This document shows, one piece after another, positions 9,436-17,142 of a DNA stretch of 48,600 nt; within the stretch, counting starts at the first letter, position 1, and every line of letters begins with the position of its first letter. Made by a program: the position numbers and the translations under genes. This DNA comes from an uncultured Bacteroides sp. (GTDB lineage Bacteria > Bacteroidota > Bacteroidia > Bacteroidales > Bacteroidaceae). The notes below the pieces were generated by a model. That model searched no databases. It saw only the letters and a program-made list of their open reading frames with translations, and was not told the origin of the DNA. The stretch lies in contig NZ_CAUCSQ010000034.1 of the NCBI RefSeq assembly GCF_958445495.1, forward strand, positions 1 through 48,600, written 5' to 3'.

Positions 9436-9483
9436 TGAAGTGACCCCCAAAAGTTAGACACAAAACTTTTGGGGTGCACTTCA
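9436..9483. repeat. 48-bp head-to-head IS end hairpin
   Basis: The left terminal repeat (9437-9455) is followed after about 8 bp by an inverted copy (9464-9482, aacttttggggtgcacttc). The result is an almost perfect 19-bp stem. The element therefore carries three copies of its end sequence, two of them back to back. Confidence 0.75.
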
Positions 9484-9666
9484 AAGAACATCATATAATT
9501 CAAAGCATGTCGCGTAAGGGAAACTGTTTGGACAATGTTGTCGCCGAGAATTTCTTTGGAATTATGAAATCAAAGTTGCTTTACGCAGAGAAGTTCGAAA
9601 CACCGGAAGCCTTCATGAAGGCTTTGGAAAAATATATAGAGTATTATAACAATAAGAGAATTACGG
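9484..9666 (+). pseudogene. IS3-family transposase (OrfB) C-terminal fragment
   Basis: The translation KEHHIIQSMSRKGNCLDNVV then ENFFGIMKSKLLY and YIEYYNNKRI is the conserved end of the DDE integrase core of IS3/IS150-type OrfB, including the catalytic glutamate in the ENFFG context. Everything before this is missing. The frame breaks at the junction with the second IS and the last residues reappear at about 10070-10125. It is inactive. Confidence 0.85.
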
Positions 9667-9907
9667 AGAACCCGGTGTAGGCCTTCAGTACCATAAGGGC
9701 GATTTTGGCAGAAGGACTGAAACAGTTCCTGCGTCCCAGGCGGCACTGGAATAGACCGGCGACTTTTGCCATACTCTCAAATGGGAATACGGAATGAAGC
9801 CTGCCAAGCTCACTCTCATTAAAACTCTTGCGATATTTTTCCAGAATATCAAATTCTGTAAACCCCAAAGTTAGGTGAATTTCTGAAATATTTCGTATCT
9901 TTGCCAT
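9667..9907 (-). pseudogene. Second IS transposase, N-terminal fragment
   Basis: On the minus strand the frame starts at 9907 and encodes LTLGFTEFDILEKYRKSFNE, SELGRLHSVFPFE and SPSAKIALMVLKAYTGFS. From memory of the family this is the start of a transposase common in Bacteroides (probably IS1182-like). Homology stops exactly at the IS3 sequence, and the last six residues come from antisense OrfB. The region up to about 10055 is its leader and includes a hairpin with arms gccaactaattc / gaattagttggc (about 9983-10022). Confidence 0.7.
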
Positions 9908-10187
9908 ATCTTGGTTTGGGAATTTCCCCCGTTTTGGCTACCAAACCTTGTTTGCGGGGGAATACCTAAAGATACAAAAAAGCCAACTAATTCATACTTA
10001 AAGTATTGCGAATTAGTTGGCTAATTTTATACTATTTACTGAATGTCCCGAATTAAATCCCGTTTAAAAGGAAAGAGCCTGATACAATACCGAACTCTTT
10101 CTCAATACGGATAATATTTAACCCGTCCAACTTTTAGGGGTCACTTCAACTCAAAAACAGAGTTGATACGGTCTTTTAATTGCATCG

Positions 10188-10334
10188 GGGTTCAGATAAA
10201 GAGTGCCAAGTTTCGGATGAAGAGTGTCGGGGTTCAGATGAAGAATGCCGGGATTCAGATAAAGAATGCCAGGTTTCAGATAAAGAATGTCGGGATTCAG
10301 ATGAAGAATATCAGGTTTCCGATAAAAATTTCAT
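10188..10334. repeat. 21-bp tandem repeat array, seven copies
   Basis: Seven consecutive 21-bp units resembling gggttcagataaagaatgcc run from just after the split terminator to about 50 bp before the acetyltransferase stop. The 21-bp period keeps a frame open, giving a seven-residue repeat (MKNxGIQ), but there is no gene-like start or domain and I do not call a CDS. Confidence 0.85.
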
Positions 10335-10386
10335 TTCCTCTAAAATTGAATCTTGACATCCCCCCGAAGCTCCAATACAGTGAATT

Positions 10387-10818
10387 TTAGACTTTACTCA
10401 TCGGGGTATATCTTAACCCATCCGTTTCCTGCTCTTCGGAAGTCTTTGAAAAGCCCAGACTTTCATAGAACTTCACAGCATATGACGATGAATTGACAGT
10501 TATCTGCATTTGAGGTCGGTTGGCATAGACAAAATCAAACAATTGTCTGCCAATACCTCTGCGATGGTACTTCGGATGTATGAAGAACAATGAGATATGA
10601 GAACCTCCGTTCTTAGTTCCAATAATACCAATAAGAGTCTCATTATCAAATGCCCCGAACATGCAAAGTTCATTCATCAGCCCATCATTCTGAATAAAAC
10701 TCTTGAATGTTTGCAGCCCCTTTGCATCAAAATCGGCACTTCCACACTCAGTAAATACATCGAGTGCCAAATCGGTTGCCTTTCCGTATTCGGAATTATC
10801 CAGTTGTCGAATATTCAT
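10387..10818 (-). CDS. GNAT family N-acetyltransferase
   Basis: A 143-residue single-domain GNAT. It has the fold's core strands (MFGAFDNETLIGIIGTK), the strand before the acetyl-CoA loop (HISLFFIHPKYH), the pyrophosphate-binding RRGIGRQLFDF near residue 88, and the C-terminal VNSSSYAVKFYESLGF motif. It would transfer an acetyl group to an amine, but the substrate cannot be read from sequence. It follows the methyltransferase gene by 27 bp on the same strand, so the two may be co-transcribed. Confidence 0.88.
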   Translation of the reverse strand: MNIRQLDNSEYGKATDLALDVFTECGSADFDAKGLQTFKSFIQNDGLMNELCMFGAFDNETLIGIIGTKNGGSHISLFFIHPKYHRRGIGRQLFDFVYANRPQMQITVNSSSYAVKFYESLGFSKTSEEQETDGLRYTPMSKV

Positions 10819-10845
10819 GATTTATCTTATTATTAAAAACCAATA

Positions 10846-11607
10846 TCACCCATTTAGACTCAAAACATATATCTGCTTCTCCGATTCATTACCAAAAGCC
10901 TCTTCTCCAAACCCTCCGAACTTATGAATAACATTAAATCCTACCTGTTCCAGATATGCATCCAACTCTTGTGGGAAAAACAATCGCATATCAAGATTTT
11001 GGGTTGAATGGAACTCGCCGTTTATAAAGTAGTGCCACTCGATACGGTTTATTTGAGTTGCACTCTCATAACGCATTGTCTGTTTTATCAAGACCTTCCG
11101 GCCATCATCCGTTTTATATTCAGCAATTACAGCCTGCCCTTTTTCATTCTCGACAATATACTGAATGTTGGGATTAAAGCAATCAAACAGAAACAAGCCT
11201 CCGTCTTTAAGATGTTTCTTTACCCCCTCTAACGCCCTGAACAAATCCTTGTTTCCGTATAAATGGTGAATGGAGTTAAACGGAATAAAGATAAAGTCGA
11301 ATTGCTCCTGCAAATCGAGTGTTCTAATATCCGCCTCAATAAAATTAATTTCCAACCCAGCTTTGGCAGCTTTCGCACGTGCTTGTTCAAGCATTGACGG
11401 AGTGTAATCTACACCGCAAATAGTATATCCCTCCTGTGCAATTGGAATCGTAAGCCTACCCGTACCACAGCAGAGTTCAAGTATTCGAGCGTCTTTATCA
11501 GCCGGCAACCACTTTTTATAGAATTGCAAATCAGACAGAAAGGTATTCAATCCATCATAAATATGTGCATCATAAATCAATTCGCCAACCTTGTATTCTG
11601 CAGTCAT
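10846..11607 (-). CDS. Class I SAM-dependent methyltransferase
   Basis: A 253-residue Rossmann-fold methyltransferase. Motif I ILELCCGTGRLTIPIAQEG (about 40-58) binds S-adenosylmethionine. An acidic residue follows in GVDYTPSML (about 64-72), then NFIEADIRTLD and FDFIFIPFNSIHHL (about 85-120). The later part (FFPQELDAYLEQVGFNVIHKFG) is typical of small-molecule methyltransferases. Substrate unknown. It is upstream of the GNAT gene on the minus strand. Confidence 0.88.
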   Translation of the reverse strand: MTAEYKVGELIYDAHIYDGLNTFLSDLQFYKKWLPADKDARILELCCGTGRLTIPIAQEGYTICGVDYTPSMLEQARAKAAKAGLEINFIEADIRTLDLQEQFDFIFIPFNSIHHLYGNKDLFRALEGVKKHLKDGGLFLFDCFNPNIQYIVENEKGQAVIAEYKTDDGRKVLIKQTMRYESATQINRIEWHYFINGEFHSTQNLDMRLFFPQELDAYLEQVGFNVIHKFGGFGEEAFGNESEKQIYVLSLNG

Positions 11608-11669
11608 CTTAGAAATTTATAAAAATTGTACAACCGGTTAACGGCTACTATATTAACCAACGACTGCCC

Positions 11670-11825
11670 TCATTTTACAAGAGAAGAGTAATCGCAGATA
11701 AATTCATTTTCAAAAGAATATCCCACAATGCATTCACAACCACCATCTCCAATACACCAACAATGAAATACACTACCTTTAACCCATGCTACATATCGGG
11801 ATGTTTCATAATTGAAATTCGCCAT
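11670..11825 (-). CDS. Small hypothetical protein, 51 residues
   Basis: From the ATG at 11825 the frame encodes a short cysteine- and aromatic-rich protein (WCIGDGGCECIVGYSF). No domain, signal peptide or membrane span is evident. The frame stays open upstream to 11933 but that extension looks unlike coding sequence. It lies in a region of decayed genes and may itself be a fragment. Confidence 0.25.
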   Translation of the reverse strand: MANFNYETSRYVAWVKGSVFHCWCIGDGGCECIVGYSFENEFICDYSSLVK

Positions 11826-11933
11826 ATAACTATCTTGTTTCCAGCAAAGATACGCATAAATGGAGTAATATGTATAAGAATGATTATCTTTATAACGAAT
11901 TATTTGAAACAACGGAGAAACACAGCAGACCAA

Positions 11934-12243
11934 TAAAGTTCACTCGTTTCCATATCGTTACCCATTGTTATACTCTTCTTCTTCAAAAACCTATTATTCA
12001 ATAGATAGATTACAATCACATTTCTTGTTTCGGGAAAAACATTTCTGCAACCAAAATTAAACGATAAGACGGAAAAATATTAATAATCAGCCACTTATAA
12101 CCTTTTCTCAAAAAATAAGGTATGACTTGGCAACAGTTGCAATTTCTGTGATATGCAGTGTATTTCTGTCAAACAACTCTTATTCTATTTGTAAAGTTAG
12201 CACTTTCTTTTGAGAATCGAACAAAATACTAAATAAAATTTTG
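11934..12243. other. AT-rich gene-free stretch
   Basis: No coding region, repeat or RNA gene is recognised here. It ends in the promoter region of the broken XRE regulator. Confidence 0.5.
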
Positions 12244-12251
12244 TACCTTTG
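12244..12251 (+). promoter_or_regulatory. -7 box before XRE pseudogene
   Basis: TACCTTTG matches TAnnTTTG, 26 bp before the ATG at 12278. No -33 TTG at the usual spacing was identified. Confidence 0.45.
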
Positions 12252-12277
12252 TAAACATCAGACAAAAGAATGCGAAT

Positions 12278-12469
12278 ATGAACCGAATAAAAGAGGTATT
12301 GGAGACTAAGAGCATTAGCCAAACAGAATTGGCAAGACTTTTAATATGGTCAATTTATATGTTACAAACAAGGTACAACCTCCCATTCCTGTTTTATATC
12401 AAATTGTAGATATTTTTACATATTGACATTAGAGAACTTCTCATACCCAATAAGCTTAAACGAATCTGA
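12278..12469 (+). pseudogene. Small XRE-family HTH regulator, frameshifted
   Basis: The frame starts MNRIKEVLETKSISQTELARLL, the beginning of a roughly 65-residue XRE helix-turn-helix protein common in Bacteroides. The rest continues in a second frame (NMVNLYVTNKVQPPIPVLYQ, then IVDIFTY). The usual ending DIRELLIPNK appears in the remaining phase and stops at 12469. At least two indels are needed to join the parts, so it is dead. It lies 15 bp before the lipoprotein gene. Confidence 0.75.
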
Positions 12470-12484
12470 AACTGTTGTAAATGT

Positions 12485-12940
12485 ATGAAAGCACCTAGTT
12501 TATTTTTTTTAATCGCTATTGTAATCATATTACAAGCCTGTTCTACAAGTAAAGCTGTTATTTCTCACGGCGTTGATTTGTCAAAGTATGCCTATGTTGT
12601 CTTTGGAAAAGAATCAACAGGAGATAGAGAACTTGATGACATTGTGATGGCTGTTCAAAATGAAATTGCTGATACAAAATTACGGGTAATTTCCGCGCAA
12701 GACGGATTTGCAAAAATAGCGCTTGGGGAATCTGTATTATCTCCGAATATTCATGTTTCAACAGAGAAATGGGATGGTGGACATACATACATAACAGTTA
12801 CTTTTTACGACTATGATACGAATCAAAGTGTTGTGGTACTAAAAAGTAGTGGCATTGGCTTGACTATTTCTCAAGACCAAAATATAGCTCTTGGTGCAAT
12901 TCGGAAAAAATTGAAAAAAGTGTTTGGGGATAAACAATAG
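12485..12940 (+). CDS. Hypothetical lipoprotein, 151 residues
   Basis: A hydrophobic signal segment (about 5-16) and lipobox LQAC with Cys19 indicate lipidation and export. The mature part of about 132 residues has alternating strands (YITVTFYDYDTNQSVVVLKS) and ends with a basic helix. I do not recognise the family. It is intact although its neighbours on both sides are broken, and nothing in the sequence tells its role. Confidence 0.7.
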   Translation: MKAPSLFFLIAIVIILQACSTSKAVISHGVDLSKYAYVVFGKESTGDRELDDIVMAVQNEIADTKLRVISAQDGFAKIALGESVLSPNIHVSTEKWDGGHTYITVTFYDYDTNQSVVVLKSSGIGLTISQDQNIALGAIRKKLKKVFGDKQ

Positions 12941-12962
12941 ACATAATAAGAAGAATATGTAA

Positions 12963-13166
12963 AAACATTCTGCGCATCGTCTTACCTATGTTTTGAATGA
13001 AATAAGACAACTTATAGATGTTGATAATGTGCCTACCGGAAATAAATGTGGTTGTTCCTGTCCTGCCTGTAAAGAACCTTTAATAGCTAAAAATCAAGGA
13101 GAAAAACAAATACATCATTTTATCAAAATATCAGAGAGTTTTTTATATAGCTGTTCTTCTGTTTGA
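12963..13166 (+). pseudogene. CoiA-like protein, N-terminal fragment
   Basis: The frame encodes RLTYVLNEIRQLIDVDNVP, CGCSCPACKEPLIAKNQGEK and HHFIK. The paired cysteines followed by LIAKN and HHF resemble the N-terminal zinc-binding region of CoiA-like / DUF6035-type proteins. The upstream ATG (12957) is followed at once by a stop, and the frame ends after about 68 residues, far short of the family. The cysteine knuckle is clear, the family name less so. Confidence 0.55.
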
Positions 13167-13167
13167 C

Positions 13168-13191
13168 GTACGCACATACGTATGTGCGTAC
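13168..13191. repeat. Perfect 24-bp palindrome
   Basis: gtacgcacatac is followed with no spacer by its exact reverse complement. It lies two bases after the CoiA-like fragment's stop and just before the end of the convergent pseudogene. There is no T-run after it, so it does not look like a standard terminator. Confidence 0.9.
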
Positions 13192-13198
13192 AAGCGTA

Positions 13199-13562
13199 CT
13201 AACACTCATACACATTATCGTGCATAAATGCCCACAAGGTTGTTTTCTCTTTTTGCAAGCACAATCTCTCTAACAATGTATTCATACCTTGTCCGCACAT
13301 GGGGAGTTGATGTGGAAAGTAAGAGCCACAACCATTGACAAAGGCGTACACATCCATGCCGTAACCGTTAGGTAGTTTGATGTATCTTTCCGCTTTGTAA
13401 GGTTTTAACACCTCGCTCTTATACGGCTCTGATGGCGGCACGGAGTGTCGGAACAATTATCCCGGACAATTCCAACAGTTCCGTTTCGCTCATCCATACA
13501 TTCGTTGAAGTCGGTACAGTTACTCTACCGTATTCATCCATTATAATCGTTTCACATTTCAT
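13199..13562 (-). pseudogene. Conjugative-element type small protein, frameshifted
   Basis: From an ATG at 13562 the minus strand encodes MKCETIIMDEYGRVTVP, VWMSETELLELSGIIVP and TLRAAIRAV, then meets a stop. A shift near 13420 restores YKSEVLKPYKAERYIKLPN, GYGMDVYAFVN and a tail to 13199. I recall similar proteins (VWM-E-EL--LFGV---T-RA-IRAI-KS) beside Bacteroides conjugative elements. Function unknown. A TACCTTTG -7 box lies upstream at 13604-13611, and a further open fragment sits upstream to about 13680. Confidence 0.6.
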
Positions 13563-13687
13563 GAGTTATTTATATATAGTGAAACGTTTGTTTACTTTCT
13601 TTTCAAAGGTAGAAATGTCATCATCAAGTTTGGTGTTCGTCACTTTCACATATTCCAGCAACACAAAAACACCTCTATAACAAGAAA

Positions 13688-14818
13688 CTATTTCAGCAAC
13701 GGAATAGAGAAACTGAACGTAGAGCCTTCACCCTTCTTTGACGTAAACCAGAGCTTGCCTCCATTCTTGACAACAAAATCCTGGCAGAGCAGCAGTCCGA
13801 GCCCCGAACCCTCTTCATTGTTCGTGCCGAAAGTACTGAAATGAGTATCGGTATGCAGCAGTTTCTTTTGGTTCTCCTCGTCGATGCCGCAGCCGCTATC
13901 CTTCACGCTGACTATCGCCATATCGTCAGTTTCCTCCAATGACAGCACAATTTCCGTCCCCTCATTGCTGAATTTGATGGCATTACTGATAAGGTTGCGG
14001 ATTACAGTCTTCACCATATCGATATCGGCGCGGACGGTTACATCCGTAACAGGCATATCCTGCACAATCCTGATATTTTTCAGATTGGCAACCATCGTGA
14101 AAATCTCGCCTACACCCTCCACGACTTCCACCAGGTTGAAATCCTGATAAACCACCTTCAACTTACCTATCTGGCTCTTCGTCCACTTCAACAAATTATC
14201 CAGCAACGCAAAGACATCCTCCGTAGTCTGATTCGCCATTGTCAGCAACTCATACATCTCCTCGCCGATAGCCTCGCTCGGCAGGTTCAGAATCAGCATA
14301 TTCAGCACCATCTTGATAGACCCCATCGGCGAACGCAAGTCATGCGCTATCACGGAATACAGCTTGTCGCGCCCCATAATCGTCCTGCGCAACTCCTCCG
14401 TCTGCGCCACAATGATTCTCTTAGCCGCCACCAACGAAATCTGGTGCGTCACGCGGATAATCAGCTCCCCCTTATTGAAAGGCTTCGAAATAAAATCATT
14501 GCCACCCGCCTGGAATCCCTTCACGATATCCGCCGAACTATTCAATGCGGTCAGGAAAATAATGGGAATATCGGACATTTCCGGGTCAGCCTTCATCTGC
14601 TGCGCCACCTCAAACCCGCTGATGTCCGGCATCATCACATCCAGCAATACCAAATCCGGTTTCTCCTTCTTCACCTGTTCCAAGGCCTGCGCACCGTTGC
14701 CGGCAGTCGCTATATTGAACTTCTCGTTAGTCAAAAGCACCTTCAGCAGAAGGACATTCGAAACCACATCATCTACAATGAGGATTTTATATTCGGAAGG
14801 ATTAATCTCCATATTCAT
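13688..14818 (-). CDS. Receiver domain-histidine kinase protein
   Basis: A 376-residue cytoplasmic protein with an N-terminal response-regulator receiver (about 10-128: acidic pair D16/D17, phosphoacceptor D60 in LVLLDVMMP, K112 in SKPF). A linker helix (about 130-150) leads to a histidine kinase. The H-box is VIAHDLRSP with H159. The ATPase domain has NLISNAIKFSNEG, DSGCGI and GSGLGLLLC. No membrane span is seen, so the signal probably arrives through phosphorylation of the receiver by another kinase or through a partner protein. No output DNA-binding domain is present. It is 18 bp downstream of the UXS gene and likely in one operon with it. Confidence 0.92.
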   Translation of the reverse strand: MNMEINPSEYKILIVDDVVSNVLLLKVLLTNEKFNIATAGNGAQALEQVKKEKPDLVLLDVMMPDISGFEVAQQMKADPEMSDIPIIFLTALNSSADIVKGFQAGGNDFISKPFNKGELIIRVTHQISLVAAKRIIVAQTEELRRTIMGRDKLYSVIAHDLRSPMGSIKMVLNMLILNLPSEAIGEEMYELLTMANQTTEDVFALLDNLLKWTKSQIGKLKVVYQDFNLVEVVEGVGEIFTMVANLKNIRIVQDMPVTDVTVRADIDMVKTVIRNLISNAIKFSNEGTEIVLSLEETDDMAIVSVKDSGCGIDEENQKKLLHTDTHFSTFGTNNEEGSGLGLLLCQDFVVKNGGKLWFTSKKGEGSTFSFSIPLLK

Positions 14819-14836
14819 AATCGTCTTTTTTACGTG

Positions 14837-15766
14837 TCAGATAGTTTTAAAATACTCAATCATACGCTTCAATCCGTCTTCCAGCTCGACTACGGGTTCC
14901 CATTCGAGCTTCTTCTTCGCCAGCGTAATGTCCGGCTGACGCTGCTTCGGGTCATCGTCCGGCAAAGGCTTGAATACGATTCTCGAAGAAGAACCGGTCA
15001 TGCGTATCACCTTTTCCGCCAGTTCGAGCACCGGAAACTCATTGGGATTCCCCAGGTTCACGGGCCCCGTAAACTCATCCTCGGTATCCATCATCCGTAT
15101 CATCCCCTCCACCAAATCGTCAATATACTGGAAACTGCGCGTCTGCGTCCCGTCGCCGTAGATGGTAATATCTTCATTGTTCAACGCTTGCATGATAAAA
15201 TTGGAGACAACACGGCCGTCGTTCGGCAACATCCGGGGGCCATAAGTGTTGAAAATGCGTATAATCTTCACCCGCACATTGTTCTGGCGGTGATAATCCA
15301 TAAACAAAGTCTCAGCGCAACGTTTCCCCTCGTCATAGCAAGACCTGTAACCCACCGGATTCACATTCCCCCAATACGACTCCGGCTGCGGATGGACAAT
15401 CGGGTCGCCGTAGACCTCACTGGTGGAAGCTTGCAGGATTTTAGCATTCAGTCTCATAGCCAGTCCCAGCATATTGATGGCTCCCATCACGGCTGTCTTG
15501 GCAGTTTGAATCGGGTCATGTTGATAATGGATAGGGGATGCGGGGCAAGCCAGATTATATATCTCGTCTACTTCGGCTGAATAAGGATAAGTGACATCAT
15601 GCCTTACCACTTCAAAATGATGATTGTCCATCAGATGCATGATGTTATCTTTTGACCCCGTAAAGAAATTATCCAGGCATATCACGTCGTTACCTTCGTT
15701 TATAAGCCTTGTGCAAAGGTGAGAGCCTATAAATCCGGCTCCTCCACTTACCAATATTCTTTTCAT
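14837..15766 (-). CDS. UDP-glucuronic acid decarboxylase (UDP-xylose synthase type)
   Basis: A 309-residue extended short-chain dehydrogenase. The NAD-binding GGAGFIGS is at residues 8-15. T115-S116-E117 and Y144-x3-K148 form the catalytic set. The segments YGDPIVHPQPESYWGNVNP and IRIFNTYGPRM, and RSFQYIDDLV near 225, are diagnostic of UDP-glucuronate decarboxylases, which convert UDP-glucuronate to UDP-xylose through a 4-keto intermediate. The product would feed capsule, LPS or glycoprotein sugars. It starts the minus-strand operon with the receiver-kinase gene and has a good promoter upstream. Confidence 0.92.
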   Translation of the reverse strand: MKRILVSGGAGFIGSHLCTRLINEGNDVICLDNFFTGSKDNIMHLMDNHHFEVVRHDVTYPYSAEVDEIYNLACPASPIHYQHDPIQTAKTAVMGAINMLGLAMRLNAKILQASTSEVYGDPIVHPQPESYWGNVNPVGYRSCYDEGKRCAETLFMDYHRQNNVRVKIIRIFNTYGPRMLPNDGRVVSNFIMQALNNEDITIYGDGTQTRSFQYIDDLVEGMIRMMDTEDEFTGPVNLGNPNEFPVLELAEKVIRMTGSSSRIVFKPLPDDDPKQRQPDITLAKKKLEWEPVVELEDGLKRMIEYFKTI

Positions 15767-15823
15767 TCTCAGTTTTATATTGTTTTTTAAAGAGACAGCG
15801 TCTCCCCGTTTTGTTTATGGACA

Positions 15824-15854
15824 CAAATGTAACCGATTTGCGCATAATATACAA
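15824..15854 (-). promoter_or_regulatory. Bacteroides-type promoter of UXS operon
   Basis: On the minus strand a -33 TTG (15852-15854) is followed after 20 bp by TACATTTG (15824-15831), matching TTG-N19/21-TAnnTTTG. It lies about 58 bp upstream of the UXS start codon. Confidence 0.65.
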
Positions 15855-16024
15855 CTTTCGAGAAGAATATTTAAAAAAAAGATAACGGCACAGTCCGGAC
15901 TGACGTGAAGGTTCGCTTTTCAATATCTTCAAAACCTTCCCGAAAACCGCACGGCCCGTACCGGAAATACATGGTATGTCCTCATATGTCAGCCTTGCAC
16001 ATCAGGCATCACACGGAATAAATG

Positions 16025-16057
16025 AAAAGGACGCGGAAAACCGGCGGTCCTTTTTTT
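16025..16057. terminator. Hairpin with T-run
   Basis: aaaaggac (16025-16032) pairs with gtcctttt (16047-16054). An inner cgg/ccg pairing closes the stem and a T-run follows on the plus strand. The minus strand also leaves a short T-rich tail, so it may stop transcription leaving the ibrB-like gene as well. Confidence 0.6.
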
Positions 16058-16075
16058 CATTCCATACAAACTTTG

Positions 16076-16500
16076 GTAAATCCCGCTTATTTTATGTACT
16101 TACTTTGCTGCAGGATGCATTCACCCCACAGACTCATTTCCTTATAAATCCCACTTATTTTATGTATTACTTTTCTGCAGGATATATTCACCCCGCAGAC
16201 TCATTCCCTTATAAATCCCACCTATTTTATGTATTACTTTTCTGCAGGATACATTCACCCCACAGACTCACTTCCTTATAAATTCCACTTATTTTATGTA
16301 TTTACTTTGCTGCAGGATACATTCACCCCGCAGACTCATTTCCTTATAAATCCCACTTATTTTATGTATTCACTTTGCTGCAGGATACATCCACCCCACA
16401 GACCTCATTCCCTTATAAATCCCACCTATTTCATGTATTCACTTCCTTGCAGACTTCCGTTCGCCCGCCTGTTGACTCCCCTCATAAATCCCGTTTACCC
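16076..16500. repeat. 67-69-bp tandem repeat array, about six copies
   Basis: Units starting at about 16077, 16145, 16212, 16279, 16347, 16416 and 16485 each carry ttataaatcccacttatttt, then tgtatt, a ctgcaggat block and caccccacagactcatt. The last copies are degenerate. The array fills the space after the ibrB-like gene, which ends at 16600. The open frame over it on the plus strand repeats the same peptide and is not a convincing gene. Confidence 0.9.
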
Positions 16501-16599
16501 CTATATCCCCCGCAGGCACCGTCCGCCTATACATCCTTCCGCATCCATATAATTCCACTATATATAAATAAGGTATCCCCCTCTCTCGTCCGCCGGAAA

Positions 16600-17142
16600 C
16601 TACAATGTCTTCCGTTCCGTTTCCGTAGGCGCCACCTCGTCCGGAATGCTGAACTCACGATTGGCGAACAAATCCGCCAGTCCCGAAATCTGTTTCAGGC
16701 GCAACAGCTCGTCACGGTCCATTCCGATATTTTTCATAATCCACTGGTCGGACATGCCCGCCTTGTCAAGTTCCGCAACGATATGACACATCAATTCGAT
16801 ATTATGCATCCCCCGCGCACGGTTGTGGCGGATGGTCGAACTCATGCGGTTTGACAAATCCTTGTCAATCACGACAATGGGGAGCAATCCGTTTTCACGC
16901 TTATAAATCCGCTGGGAAGTTTTCAATACCGTATAGCGATGGTAACCGTCTACCAGGATATAACGGTCTTCATCCTTGTCGTAATAGCAGACACAAGGCA
17001 TCGTAAATCCATCTTCCCAGATAGAGAGTTCCAGCAACTTCATTTCGGGCGGCGCAACGACATTCGGATTGTAATCGTTCGCATATACTTTTTCGACAGG
17101 CACCGCCTTAACTGCGTAAACAGGGCTTTTATCTACACTCAT
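16600..17142 (-). CDS. ParB-like N-terminal domain protein (IbrB-like)
   Basis: A 180-residue protein with a ParB/sulfiredoxin-type fold. It has VYANDYNPNVVAPPEMKLLE (about 19-38), the central DGYHRYTVLK (about 65-74), and the helical C-terminal part MSDQWIMKNIGMDRDELLRL, which resembles the ParB helix-turn-helix. The start overlaps the stop of the PAPS-reductase-like gene in ATGA, showing translational coupling. The same pairing is known as IbrA/IbrB, phage-associated regulators in E. coli of immunoglobulin-binding protein genes. Biochemical role unknown. ParB-type domains can bind or hydrolyse nucleotides and can act as nickases. Confidence 0.82.
   Translation of the reverse strand: MSVDKSPVYAVKAVPVEKVYANDYNPNVVAPPEMKLLELSIWEDGFTMPCVCYYDKDEDRYILVDGYHRYTVLKTSQRIYKRENGLLPIVVIDKDLSNRMSSTIRHNRARGMHNIELMCHIVAELDKAGMSDQWIMKNIGMDRDELLRLKQISGLADLFANREFSIPDEVAPTETERKTL

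Larger units (their letters stand above)
9436..10148. mobile_element. Nested, deleted insertion sequence remnant (IS3-like ends)
   Basis: The ends are inverted repeats: the left begins TGAAGTGACCCCCAAAAGTT and the right, read on the opposite strand, begins TGAAGTGACCCCTAAAAGTT. Inside are the C-terminal part of an IS3-type transposase (plus strand) and the start of a second, different transposase (minus strand). The IS3 transposase continues again after the second element (LKGKSLIQYRTLSQYG, stop near 10125). So one IS inserted into the other's orfB and both then lost most of their length. No active transposase remains. Confidence 0.8.
9413..10177 (+). terminator. addB-end terminator hairpin split by an insertion
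   Basis: The left arm ccgtatca (9413-9420) and right arm tgatacgg (10164-10171) with a following tctttt would form a stem-loop with a short T-run if the DNA from about 9436 to 10161 were removed. The same layout, intact, follows the amidase gene at 24987-25027 (cgtatcattac, then gagtttgatacg, then tctttt). The parallel supports the reading that this is a terminator interrupted by the IS remnant. Confidence 0.65.

Noticed and set aside
10163..10390. 75-residue ORF across the 21-bp array
   Set aside because: Open frame due only to the 21-bp period. No RBS or homolog seen.
13168..13191. Palindrome as a transcription terminator
   Set aside because: No loop and no following T-run on either strand.
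16076..16552. Plus-strand ORFs over the 67-69-bp array
   Set aside because: Same problem: a repeated peptide (SHLFYVL type) in more than one frame with no independent support.
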